From the NCBI GenBank assembly GCA_027028805.1, contig JALVHX010000040.1, positions 1 through 16,487 of the forward strand: 16,487 nt of DNA, read 5' to 3'. A program made the translations under genes and the position numbers. The notes under the pieces are model-generated. The model did not search any database, was not told where the DNA came from, and saw nothing but the letters and a program-made list of their open reading frames with translations. The stretch comes from Desulfurococcales archaeon (GTDB lineage: Archaea; Thermoproteota; Thermoprotei_A; Sulfolobales; Desulfurococcaceae). Every line of letters starts with the position of its first letter. The stretch's first letter is position 1. Below are positions 6,432 to 13,792 of the stretch, one piece after another.

Positions 6432-7072
6432 CCCTTAAAATACTTCGAGATATCGCGCTCCCTGCTCATAACCAGGAGCTGATAGCCTGGGCGAAGCACG
6501 TCCTCCGGAGATGGCACACGAAGATTAGTGCCGTCAAATACCAAGAGTATATATGTATCCTCGGGTAGCCCTAGCTGGCTTATCCTCTGGTTCGCGGCTA
6601 TATCTGTCTCGGCCAACGAGATATAATATAGCTTATATCCCGCGAAGCTGGCCACCTCGCGCGGCGACGATATAGCTGAGATATAGTTTGATATAAATGA
6701 AGCCACCAACGAAGGCTGACATATAGGTATCCCTAACCCGAGGCTCTGGAGAAGGACAGCGATATTTATATCTGTGACTTTCGCCATCCGTAACGGTATA
6801 TTATACATTTTCGCGATAGCTAGTGCGAATAGGTTTATCTCGTTCCTGCCCGTCAACGCGATCACGGCATCTATTTCATTCATATCAACCTCGCTAGTAT
6901 ATAAGCCGACATCAGTTGCATCTCTGTCAATAACATATACATCATACTTCATACTAAGTATACGGCGCCTCTCAGGATCCTTTTCTACTACAAACACCTC
7001 GTGTTTACGCAGATCTATACGCGCCAATAGTTCCTCGGCCACATTGCCGCCGCCAATTATGAGTATGCGCAA
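6428..7072 (-). CDS. trkA: TrkA/KtrA-type RCK regulator of potassium uptake
   Basis: The 214-residue protein has one RCK unit. The Rossmann N-domain has IIGGGNVAEEL at the nucleotide loop, the acidic VVEKD at the end of strand 2 (favouring NAD(H) or adenine nucleotide binding), and DAVIALTGRNEINLFALAIA. The C-domain (about 135-210) ends in a beta hairpin (EDVLRPGYQLLVMS). It would sit as a cytosolic ring on the TrkH-type channel encoded upstream and gate it in response to nucleotides. The start is TTG with GGTG seven bases upstream. No better in-frame start exists. It has its own TATA box and is followed by the mscS-like gene with a four-base overlap. Confidence 0.92.
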   Translation of the reverse strand: MRILIIGGGNVAEELLARIDLRKHEVFVVEKDPERRRILSMKYDVYVIDRDATDVGLYTSEVDMNEIDAVIALTGRNEINLFALAIAKMYNIPLRMAKVTDINIAVLLQSLGLGIPICQPSLVASFISNYISAISSPREVASFAGYKLYYISLAETDIAANQRISQLGLPEDTYILLVFDGTNLRVPSPEDVLRPGYQLLVMSRERDISKYFKG

Positions 7073-7110
7073 AGCAACGCACCATATAACAATGCCTTCG
7101 ATATCCCTCT

Positions 7111-7122
7111 AACTATATAGCA
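7111..7122 (-). promoter_or_regulatory. TATA box for trkA-mscS
   Basis: The reverse strand reads CTATATAGTT, giving a predicted start near 7090 and a leader of about 18 nt that contains the GGTG Shine-Dalgarno before the TTG at 7072. Confidence 0.55.
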
Positions 7123-7206
7123 TGGCCCTACCACATAAATACCTCGTCCCGACCTAGGTGACATATAACTTTGTCCTCAATTTAATACTATAACGCAACG
7201 TATACT

Positions 7207-7220
7207 GGTTTAAAAAAGAC
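7207..7220 (-). terminator. T-rich candidate terminator after trkH
   Basis: The reverse strand carries GTCTTTTTTAAACC about 25 bp after the trkH stop. A run of six T in the transcript strand is the usual archaeal intrinsic termination signal. A separate trkA promoter further on supports a transcript break here. Confidence 0.45.
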
Positions 7221-7242
7221 TTCTAGCGTTGAATAAGGAATA

Positions 7243-8697
7243 CTACTTAAGAACGCTCAACGCTCTCCTATTAGCTATAAGTCCTAGCAACAATATTAGC
7301 TGTGAATACTCTATTCTACCAGTTATCATTAGAAACATTATAACGAGCTTCACGGCCAGCGGCGCTTCAGGTGATACAACACCCGCGCTTAGTCCAACGC
7401 ATCCAGCCGCCGAGGCCGCTTCGAAGAGCGCGTCTATAAATCTATAGCCATAGACTGTGATTATAATGGCGCCGATCATGATCATTGTAGCATGTAGCAC
7501 CGTGAACAACGCCGCCTGCGCGGCCTCGTCGTCGGATACAACTGCTCCATCAACCACTATTCTCCGATCAATGGGAACCGATATTAGTGATGAAAACGCT
7601 TGGAGCTTCAATCTCTTCAACAGGATCACAAGTCTATAGATCTTTATACCGCCTGCCGTGGAGAATATCATACCGCCTATAAACATGGACACTATTATTA
7701 TAGCCTTAGAGGTATCTGAGAGACCCGATATCGTGCCTATGTTAAAACCCGTCGTAGTCATTGCGGATACGAGATTGAAAGAAGCCGCTACAACCGCATA
7801 GTATAATTCATGCCCCTCCACGTATATATAGGAGCCTATGAGGGCGGCGACAAGCACCGCCATTGTCGCCACATATACTCTAAATTCCTCGCTTCCAGCA
7901 ACGCTGCCAAGCTCGCCTCTCAGGAGTCGGTATAGAAGGACAAAATTCATTCCACCTAGAAACATGAACACCATTACAGGTACATATGTATAGGGAGCAC
8001 GTTGATATATAACCATATAACCGTTATCATACGTGGACATGCCCCCCGTCGCTATAGTTGTCAAGATATGGTTAAAGGCTTCATACAGGCTCATACCAGT
8101 ATAAATATAGGCTACGAGGCCCGCAATTGTTAAGACAAGATAAATTTTTAGAAGACTATAAGCAGTCTTATAGAACGAGGCCTCTATCTTAAGAGGCCTC
8201 TCTACACCATAGGCGCTGCGTCCTATTTTGTAGAAGTATGGAAATATAACCATGGCGAAAACGACGAACCCGAGCTCGCCGCTCCACTGCATTATGCTTC
8301 TCCATGTAACGATCGAAGGCTTTGTATGGTCTAGGCCCGTCATAACAGTGAAACCCGTGCCCGTGAACCCGCTTATGCTCTCGAACCACGCATCTATAAA
8401 CCCTAGGCTTGTCGTAAGCATAAGCGCTATAGCTGCTTCTAGAGAGATCAGGGGCCACGCAATAGCGGTTACCACTAGGCTATCCTTTAGACTAAGAGGC
8501 TCGGCGGCTATACGGGAGCCCTCTATACCAATCAATGTATAGATAAGAGCAAAGAACAGGAACCACCACGAGATACTACTTCCAGTAATCAGATCTATTA
8601 AAGGAACAGACAGCATGAGTAATCCGAGCACAGCTTCTAGAGACGCCAGTGTTTTAGCAATGCCTCTCCAGTTCAACAGCATCACCCATAGTATCAC
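7243..8697 (-). CDS. trkH: TrkH/KtrB-type potassium uptake channel subunit
   Basis: The 484-residue integral membrane protein contains the four pore-loop repeats of the SKT family: FTGTGF (111-116), TIATGG (214-219), MTTTGF (313-318) and GCVGLSAG (432-439). FSTAGGIK (345-352), which precedes the intramembrane gate region of TrkH, is also present. Four M1-P-M2 repeats plus two extra N-terminal helices fit the TrkH rather than the short KtrB form. It moves K+ inward and is gated by the RCK protein encoded next. The GTG at 8697 would be nearly leaderless if the TTTATTT at about 8720-8730 is its TATA box. An ATG at 8682 (479 residues) and a TTG at 8676 preceded by GGGTGAT are alternatives, so the first residues are uncertain. 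Confidence 0.93.
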   Translation of the reverse strand: MILWVMLLNWRGIAKTLASLEAVLGLLMLSVPLIDLITGSSISWWFLFFALIYTLIGIEGSRIAAEPLSLKDSLVVTAIAWPLISLEAAIALMLTTSLGFIDAWFESISGFTGTGFTVMTGLDHTKPSIVTWRSIMQWSGELGFVVFAMVIFPYFYKIGRSAYGVERPLKIEASFYKTAYSLLKIYLVLTIAGLVAYIYTGMSLYEAFNHILTTIATGGMSTYDNGYMVIYQRAPYTYVPVMVFMFLGGMNFVLLYRLLRGELGSVAGSEEFRVYVATMAVLVAALIGSYIYVEGHELYYAVVAASFNLVSAMTTTGFNIGTISGLSDTSKAIIIVSMFIGGMIFSTAGGIKIYRLVILLKRLKLQAFSSLISVPIDRRIVVDGAVVSDDEAAQAALFTVLHATMIMIGAIIITVYGYRFIDALFEAASAAGCVGLSAGVVSPEAPLAVKLVIMFLMITGRIEYSQLILLLGLIANRRALSVLK

Positions 8698-8718
8698 GTA
8701 TTTGATCGGAGAGGTTCA

Positions 8719-8732
8719 AGAAATAAAGAACA
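8719..8732 (-). promoter_or_regulatory. Candidate trkH promoter / tRNA-Arg trailer
   Basis: The reverse strand reads GTTCTTTATTTCTT between tRNA-Arg and trkH. It could be a TATA box giving a start at or near the GTG at 8697. It could equally be a T-rich terminator for the tRNA. Sequence alone does not separate the two. Confidence 0.35.
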
Positions 8733-8742
8733 TTGCGCGAGG

Positions 8743-8817
8743 CGGGCCCGCGGGGATTCGAACCCCGGGTCTCCGGCTTAGAAGGCCGGCGCCCTATCCT
8801 GGCTAGGCTACGGGCCC
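8743..8817 (-). tRNA. tRNA-Arg (anticodon TCT)
   Basis: A 75-nt cloverleaf on the reverse strand: acceptor GGGCCCG/CGGGCCC with discriminator G, D-stem GCCT/GGGC, anticodon stem CCGGC/GCCGG with loop CTTCTAA (anticodon TCT), variable loop AGACC, and T-arm CGGGG-TTCGAAT-CCCCG. No intron is present and CCA is not encoded (the trailer starts CCT). It decodes AGA/AGG, the dominant Arg codons in the neighbouring genes. It lies 45 bp upstream of trkH on the same strand. Confidence 0.96.
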
Positions 8818-8833
8818 GCCCTTCTCTCCTGGC

Positions 8834-8862
8834 ATTCATTTAACCCTTAGTTTGTTTTTATG
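8834..8862 (-). promoter_or_regulatory. Candidate promoter for tRNA-Arg
   Basis: The reverse strand carries two TATA-like stretches, ACATAAAAACA at 8851-8862 and GGTTAAATGAAT at about 8834-8845. The latter sits about 25 bp before the tRNA 5' end and would start transcription at the mature end. Confidence 0.4.
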
Positions 8863-8890
8863 TGTTTTTCGCGGCTCCCGCCATACTTAA

Positions 8891-9547
8891 TTATAAAGGC
8901 GATAACAGTGGGAGAACCTGTATGGAGCGCGGCCTTATATATCTCGCCGCCTCGCCCCCAAGATCATAGATTTTTCCAACTCTTTCTAGCACGACTGCAT
9001 CGCTCGAAGCAACAACCGAGTCCCGCGATTTCTCCATTATTTCCCTATCCGCGCTCTTAGAAACAATGACCTCTAACTCTATGTCTCCGCTAACCGTTTC
9101 CCTTAAAAAAGCCGCCAAGTCGCCGCTATGACTTATCTTAGAGTCTAGGATTACGAGAACCGATAGGGGCGAGACAAGTCTTAATAATTTAAGGAAAAAC
9201 AGGATCGGTTCACGTTTCTTGACTAGGCCGACACGGGCATGTAGCCCCATCAGATCCCTGACTACGCCGTCATCACATAGGTATAAGGGCTCGCCGCTCA
9301 TGGCGGCATATATCGTGGCCAAAACGTTGAAGCCGTCCACGATAAGCCGTCTAGACTTGGGAGGGTAATGTTTACGCCTAACACTATATGCATAGCTACT
9401 AGTATGAACGCATCTATACAACAAAAGCCTATCACGCCTGCTCAAGGCATATCTAGAAGATATAACGTCTAAGGCGGCCTTCCACGAATAGCCTCTATCT
9501 AAGAGAAAACGGTAGTCACGGGCGGCTTCTATAAGCTCTACACGCAT
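8891..9547 (-). CDS. DUF434 protein with PIN/NYN-like nuclease fold (putative)
   Basis: The 218-residue protein starts with the DUF434 region (about 1-60: RDYRFLLDRGYSWKAALDVI, then helical, LLLYRCVHTS). A second domain looks like a PIN/NYN-type nuclease: IVDGFNVL with D71, a second acidic site CDDGVVRDLMG (D92/D93), ILDSKISHSG, SKSADREI and VVASSDAVVLERV. Spaced acidic residues on strand ends suggest metal-dependent RNA cleavage, but this is inferred from fold resemblance and no substrate is known to me. It overlaps the alaS stop by ten bases, so it is probably translated from the same mRNA. A role in tRNA or ribosome metabolism is plausible from context only. Confidence 0.72.
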   Translation of the reverse strand: MRVELIEAARDYRFLLDRGYSWKAALDVISSRYALSRRDRLLLYRCVHTSSYAYSVRRKHYPPKSRRLIVDGFNVLATIYAAMSGEPLYLCDDGVVRDLMGLHARVGLVKKREPILFFLKLLRLVSPLSVLVILDSKISHSGDLAAFLRETVSGDIELEVIVSKSADREIMEKSRDSVVASSDAVVLERVGKIYDLGGEAARYIRPRSIQVLPLLSPL

Positions 9548-12273
9548 CCCAGCGCCGCCCTAATAAGCTCAAAACCGATCTCTACGGGATCCCCGGTACT
9601 GATGCGAAGCGTTACGTGATCTCTCTTGCCGCCGCCCTTTACGCTATAAATTCTCGATATTGTTTCAACGCCTTTTCTTAGATCAATATCCTTCATTGAA
9701 CGGGGAGCGGATGCTTCTAATAGACCGCGTTTCCTATCTATATAAAGCACTATGTTGCCTCTGCGAGCAAGATTTATTATAATAGATCTATAGAGCTGGT
9801 CGTCATCGATATTCTTCTCCACGACAACAACCCGCTTGCCGCAGAGATCAACGCTTTTCTCAACAAGCTCCGCAACCAAGTTTTTCTCTAAATATCTCCT
9901 ATACTCGGAGAGCAACTCTTTGAGCTTCTTTCTTTCCTCAACAATCTTCCTGGCTGCGAGGACAACATCTCCTCCACCGCCGAGGTGTCTCTGGACCTCC
10001 TTTATGGTGTCTTCAAGCCTTCGCGCGTAGCCTGGAACCTGTGTGGCAACCGTGTATTCTAACCTGACAACACCATCCTGTATCTTATCAACTCCTATGA
10101 TCTTTATCGCGCCTATCTCGCTCGTATTCGCTACATGTGTCCCGAAACATGCCTCGGCATCCCATCCAGGTATCTCTACGATTCTAAGAACAGGGGCTAC
10201 GACTGCGCCGCCTTCATAGATCTTGACGCCATACCTTTTTTCAGCCTCGAATTTGCCCAGATAATGTATCTTTACATCTATATGTTCATCTATAATCCTG
10301 TTAGCCTCCTCCTCGATCCTCCTAATCTCGTCATCACTCAACATCTTATGGTGTGTTATATCGAGCCTGGCCTTGTTCTCAGTCTTCTCCGCGCCAGCCT
10401 GCCAGACGTGGTCACCAAGGACTCTGCGCGCCGCGCCGAGAACTATGTGCGTAGCTGTGTGATGACGCATAAGCCAGTATCTGCGGAGCCAGTTGATCCT
10501 GCACTTAACTATATCGCCTGGCTTCAATAATTCTTCGATAGGACGCTCGGCTTCATGGACAATCCTGTTAGAGCGTGTCTTATATACCATCTTTATTTCG
10601 ATCACGTCGCCATTGCCCGTAACCACTACCCCGGTATCGTTCTCCTGGCCACCGGCTTTCGGATAGAAGATCGTTTTGTCTAATATAATATAGCGGTCTC
10701 TAACACCTAGAACCCTGGCCTCGCACTCGCGTATATACGGGTTGTCGTGGAATAGCCTCTGTGTCTCGGGAAACTTATCAGCCCATAAAGCTATTTCGCC
10801 GCCAAGTTCATGCTCCTTCTGTTTCGCTAAGGCAACAGGCCCCTTATGGCGGGCTGCTACTAGCGAGTAGAAGTTTTCAGGCACCTCTATAACTAAGCCT
10901 TTCTCACGAAGCTTCTCGGCAACTATTTCGGGCGGGATTCCGTGGGAGTCATATATGGTTATTAGATCATCGAGCGTTACTCTCTTCTTCTTAGCGTATT
11001 TAGAAACTATCTTCATGCCCTTCTTGACGACAGTAGAGAACTTGTCGGCTTCATGAAGCAACACATCTATTATATAGTCCCTGTACTTATCGAAGCGTGC
11101 ATATACGTATTTGTTTCTCCAATATTTTATCTGCGCAGTCATTAGCTTAGCCGCTATATCGCCCAGTTCCTCGGCCTTAAAGCCCATTAGTAGAAGCGTG
11201 CGCAACATACGTCTTATAACTAGACGCGCCAGATAGCCTTCTCCTGTATTGCTGGGAACTATTCCATCAGACAGCATGAGCGCTATAGTCTTGTTGTGAT
11301 CGAGGAGCGTGTATAGTCTTATAGAGTCTCTGAGCTGTTCTTTATACATTCTGTATTGTGCATGTTTATCGATATACTCTAGGAGTTGGCGCGGACCCTT
11401 GAAGTCCTTATCACTGGTAACATATACTATCTGTGTCAACACATCGTGCGGCGGCTCCTCTATCGATAATATATCCTTGTATTCCTCTAAGAGATCAGTG
11501 TATATGGCGTGGAAAGCCGTCGGCGTACGTTGCGTGAACCAGGCTATCCTCTCGATACCATATCCTGTGTCAACAACCATGACTGGGTTTGGCACATACT
11601 CGCCGTTGGATACACGATATTTCATGAAGACCAGAGTTGCGAGCTCGAGTCCGTCGACAACCACCTCGAATGCTGGCCCGGCATTACCGCCGCCTTCCCA
11701 CCAAGATTCTTTGAACACCACGGCGTCTCCGGGTATGCCTATTTTCTCGGTAAAGAACCGGTATGCATGCCTGAGCGTCTCCTCTACCCAGTATATTGTC
11801 TTATCTTTTTTGTTGAACGCGTGGTGTCCTCCCATCTCAAAGCTTGTTAGGTGTCGGCCAAAGGTTAGTCCTACATTATCTATGTCTTCAAGCCTTATAC
11901 ATGGCTGCACTATTACTAGAGGATTATAGGGAGGATCCACTATGCCCTCTGTAACGGCGGGTTGGAACACAACTATGCTGGCTATTGTTAGATATAGGTC
12001 ATCGCGCCATCTAGCTAAGACAGGGTATGGCTCCATGTATCCGTGTCCGTTTTCAACAAAGTATTCTATGAAGCGGCGGCGCGCGTCCTCTAATGTAAGT
12101 TTATCGATTGAGTAATCTTTTATTAGAAAGTCGTATTTACTGCACGGCCTGTCTGGACACGTGTCTCTAGGCACGCGGCTCCAGAAAAACTCGCCACATA
12201 CCCTGCACTTGTATTTACTATAGGAGTTTTGTGGAAGAAACAGGCTCTTATACTCTGGCTCCGCGCGACGCAA
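9538..12273 (-). CDS. alaS: Alanyl-tRNA synthetase, archaeal type
   Basis: The 911-residue enzyme attaches Ala to tRNA-Ala. Domain order: an N-terminal zinc-like knuckle specific to archaeal AlaRS (C23, C26, C39, C44), a class II catalytic core (GRHLTSFEMGGHHAF at about 139-153, WWEGGGNAGPAFEV at 191-204, VDTGYGIERIAWFTQRTP), the tRNA-recognition middle, and an editing domain with zinc ligands H605, H609 (HHTATH), C709 and H713 (CFGTH). A C-terminal coiled-coil/glycine-rich C-Ala-like part follows, with GGGGD near 765 and a KGGGKRDH motif near 880. The start is TTG, supported by GTGATC five bases upstream. It lies 26 bp after rpl12, at the end of the stalk-protein operon. Confidence 0.96.
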   Translation of the reverse strand: MRRAEPEYKSLFLPQNSYSKYKCRVCGEFFWSRVPRDTCPDRPCSKYDFLIKDYSIDKLTLEDARRRFIEYFVENGHGYMEPYPVLARWRDDLYLTIASIVVFQPAVTEGIVDPPYNPLVIVQPCIRLEDIDNVGLTFGRHLTSFEMGGHHAFNKKDKTIYWVEETLRHAYRFFTEKIGIPGDAVVFKESWWEGGGNAGPAFEVVVDGLELATLVFMKYRVSNGEYVPNPVMVVDTGYGIERIAWFTQRTPTAFHAIYTDLLEEYKDILSIEEPPHDVLTQIVYVTSDKDFKGPRQLLEYIDKHAQYRMYKEQLRDSIRLYTLLDHNKTIALMLSDGIVPSNTGEGYLARLVIRRMLRTLLLMGFKAEELGDIAAKLMTAQIKYWRNKYVYARFDKYRDYIIDVLLHEADKFSTVVKKGMKIVSKYAKKKRVTLDDLITIYDSHGIPPEIVAEKLREKGLVIEVPENFYSLVAARHKGPVALAKQKEHELGGEIALWADKFPETQRLFHDNPYIRECEARVLGVRDRYIILDKTIFYPKAGGQENDTGVVVTGNGDVIEIKMVYKTRSNRIVHEAERPIEELLKPGDIVKCRINWLRRYWLMRHHTATHIVLGAARRVLGDHVWQAGAEKTENKARLDITHHKMLSDDEIRRIEEEANRIIDEHIDVKIHYLGKFEAEKRYGVKIYEGGAVVAPVLRIVEIPGWDAEACFGTHVANTSEIGAIKIIGVDKIQDGVVRLEYTVATQVPGYARRLEDTIKEVQRHLGGGGDVVLAARKIVEERKKLKELLSEYRRYLEKNLVAELVEKSVDLCGKRVVVVEKNIDDDQLYRSIIINLARRGNIVLYIDRKRGLLEASAPRSMKDIDLRKGVETISRIYSVKGGGKRDHVTLRISTGDPVEIGFELIRAALGCV

Positions 12274-12299
12274 TGATCGATCACGCTTCTACGGCTATG

Positions 12300-12617
12300 T
12301 CAGCCGAACAGCGCGCCTAGGCCCTCGGCTAGCTCCTCCTCGCTAACAGCCTCCTCCTTCTCTTCCTCCTCAGCCTCTTCCTTCTTCTCCTCCTCACCAG
12401 CAGGAGCAGCAGCCGGGGCTGCCGCCGGGGCTACGGGCATAGCTGTTGCCTGCTCTAGCACCTTCTCTATATCTATATTCTTCAACGCCGCGACAAGCGC
12501 CTTTAGCTGTGTCTCATCAACGCTTATCCCCGCGGCTTCAAGGATCTTTCGGAGATTTTCTTCATTTATCTCCTTGCCCGCCTTGTGCAGTATTAAAGAC
12601 GCGTATATGTACTCGAT
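12300..12617 (-). CDS. rpl12: Large-subunit stalk protein L12 (P1 type), apparent ATC start
   Basis: The reading frame encodes 105 residues, the normal size for archaeal L12. It has the conserved dimerisation domain ([20 protein letters not shown], then [20 protein letters not shown]), an Ala/Pro hinge and the acidic C-tail that recruits elongation factors. No ATG, GTG or TTG precedes the conserved N-terminus. The codon before EYIY is ATC (complement of 12615-12617), five bases after a perfect GAGGTGAT, and an in-frame TGA lies two codons upstream. The first in-frame TTG (12485) is Leu45 and would delete the domain that binds P0. The tail is identical in DNA to that of P0. A private promoter lies in the P0-L12 gap. 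Confidence 0.9.
   Translation of the reverse strand: MEYIYASLILHKAGKEINEENLRKILEAAGISVDETQLKALVAALKNIDIEKVLEQATAMPVAPAAAPAAAPAGEEEKKEEAEEEEKEEAVSEEELAEGLGALFG
12317..12419. repeat. 103-bp exact direct repeat, copy in rpl12
   Basis: It encodes the alanine-rich hinge end and the acidic tail with EEELAEGL. It is identical base for base to 12786-12888 in rplP0, including all synonymous positions. Confidence 0.97.
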
Positions 12618-12630
12618 CGCTCATCACCTC
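12618..12630 (-). promoter_or_regulatory. Strong Shine-Dalgarno of rpl12 placing the start at ATC
   Basis: The reverse strand reads GAGGTGAT then GAGCG then ATC. The eight bases match the anti-Shine-Dalgarno end of archaeal 16S rRNA, and the five-base spacing equals that seen before P0 and aIF2-beta. An ATG overlaps the Shine-Dalgarno but is in another frame, which stops after 20 codons. Confidence 0.75.
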
Positions 12631-12681
12631 GTCTATCTCTAATAACCTGTCTCAGTAGGCATAGATTAGGAGTACTGGGTG

Positions 12682-12712
12682 TTTTAAACTTTTATGGAGA
12701 TATATGGAGATG
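12682..12712 (-). promoter_or_regulatory. Candidate rpl12 promoter with direct repeat
   Basis: On the reverse strand, TATA-like AGTTTAAAAC (12681-12690) is preceded by purine-rich AAAAG, a fair BRE. The predicted start is near 12660, giving a leader of about 43 nt. Two copies of ATCTCCATA (12693-12701 and 12703-12711), ten bases apart, sit immediately upstream, in the right place for an activator or repressor. A separate promoter would suit L12, which is needed in several copies per ribosome. Confidence 0.5.
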
Positions 12713-12747
12713 ATGGAAAGGACACATGTATTTACTAGGAGTAGATT

Positions 12748-12762
12748 GGAAAAGAAAACGAG
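12748..12762 (-). terminator. T-rich candidate terminator after rplP0
   Basis: The reverse strand reads CTCGTTTTCTTTTCC a few bases after the P0 stop. Interrupted T-runs of this type can end archaeal transcripts, at least partially. With the promoter further on, this would separate L12-alaS from the upstream operon to some degree. Confidence 0.4.
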
Positions 12763-12765
12763 GTG

Positions 12766-13785
12766 TTAGAAGCCAAAGAGGGACTCTAGGCCCTCGGCTA
12801 GCTCCTCCTCGCTAACAGCCTCCTCCTTCTCTTCCTCCTCAGCCTCTTCCTTCTTCTCCTCCTCACCAGCAGGAGCAGCAGCCGGGGCCCTGGGTATCTC
12901 TAGTTTTAGCTCAGGCGCATACTTCGATACTTCTGCGGCTAATGCATAAGCTTTTGCCAACGCTATACGGAACACTAGCTCAGCTGTCTCTGGTGTAATG
13001 AATCCGGCCTCAGCTGCTAGTGCGGCCGCGCGGCGGAATGCACGCTGTATAGATATCTCAAGTATCTTTGGCTCGGGCCACGCTATCTCAGCGCCTATGC
13101 TGATTGCTTCTAGATAGGCTTTCCTCACCATTTCGGTGTATTCGTCGAGGTCTATATGGAGCTTTTCTCCGGGAATGATGAGGCCCTCGTCATATGCTAG
13201 CTTTATTTTTATCTTGACCTCCTTGAGCTCTATCCCTAGCCTCTGGAGCAGGCTCGCTAGATCCTCCGATATAACGTCTCCGGGAGACGCCACCTTTACA
13301 TCCTTAGTTATCCATATAGAGTTTCCCTGCACCTTTATGGGTATGCGTAGCTTGCTGAAGGTACTCAGTATGGGCCCTGGAGAGAGGCCGGTGTTTCCGC
13401 TGGGAATAATTATCTCCTTGTCAGCGATCTCTCCCGGCTTATAAGGAGCTGTCCCCTTATATTTCTCGAACAATAAGCTGAGCTCAAAGGGGTTAAGATT
13501 CGTGAATACAAGAAGGTTCTGTCCCTGCAGGGCGTTGAAGAGCTCCTCGTTATCTATACCAGCCTTCTTAAGCGCTCTTTTTACGAGCGTGTTCTTTGAT
13601 ACATGAAACACCGCTTTCTTCATAAGCTTCTTCCTGATCCTCTGCAGCTGCGACGTAGGGAACCCTGTTAAATCAGCTATAGCGAAGACCTTATAGTGCT
13701 TGAACAGCCTAGCCAGCTCCTCTACCTCTCTTATTTTCCACTCAGGTATCCTCTTGGCGTGCGGAACGCTTCTGAGCATGGACAT
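12766..13785 (-). CDS. rplP0: Acidic ribosomal protein P0 (L10 family)
   Basis: The 339-residue protein has the N-terminal L10 domain that binds 23S rRNA with L11 (about residues 10-105, with SKNTLVKRALKKAG and NLLVFTN). An insertion domain typical of archaeal/eukaryal P0 follows (about 110-185, PGPILSTFSKLRIPIKVQGN), then long helices that hold L12 dimers, and an Ala-rich hinge with an acidic tail. It is the scaffold of the GTPase stalk. The ATG at 13785 is chosen because AGAGGTGATC ends five bases upstream. A TTG at 13803 overlaps that Shine-Dalgarno and rpl1. It lies seven bases after rpl1. The tail shares a 103-bp identical DNA stretch with rpl12. Confidence 0.96.
   Translation of the reverse strand: MSMLRSVPHAKRIPEWKIREVEELARLFKHYKVFAIADLTGFPTSQLQRIRKKLMKKAVFHVSKNTLVKRALKKAGIDNEELFNALQGQNLLVFTNLNPFELSLLFEKYKGTAPYKPGEIADKEIIIPSGNTGLSPGPILSTFSKLRIPIKVQGNSIWITKDVKVASPGDVISEDLASLLQRLGIELKEVKIKIKLAYDEGLIIPGEKLHIDLDEYTEMVRKAYLEAISIGAEIAWPEPKILEISIQRAFRRAAALAAEAGFITPETAELVFRIALAKAYALAAEVSKYAPELKLEIPRAPAAAPAGEEEKKEEAEEEEKEEAVSEEELAEGLESLFGF
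12786..12888. repeat. 103-bp exact direct repeat, copy in rplP0
   Basis: This is the second copy of the stalk acidic-tail sequence, in the same orientation and 469 bp from the copy in rpl12. Similarity stops sharply at both edges: residues after EGL are ESLFGF here and GALFG in L12. Confidence 0.97.
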
Positions 13786-13792
13786 GTCCAGA

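Noticed and set aside
11309..11929. 206-codon open frame on the plus strand.
   Set aside because: It lies wholly antisense to the AlaRS catalytic core and has no recognisable domain or Shine-Dalgarno. It is a shadow of alaS.
12563..12625. An ATG at 12623-12625 overlapping the rpl12 Shine-Dalgarno, as start of L12.
   Set aside because: It is in another frame and ends after 20 codons. The frame that matches L12 begins at the ATC, so using this ATG would need a frameshift for which there is no signal.
12317..12888. The P0/L12 repeat as a mobile element or assembly duplication.
   Set aside because: It is an in-frame coding tail with different flanks and different final residues. No inverted ends or target duplication are seen.
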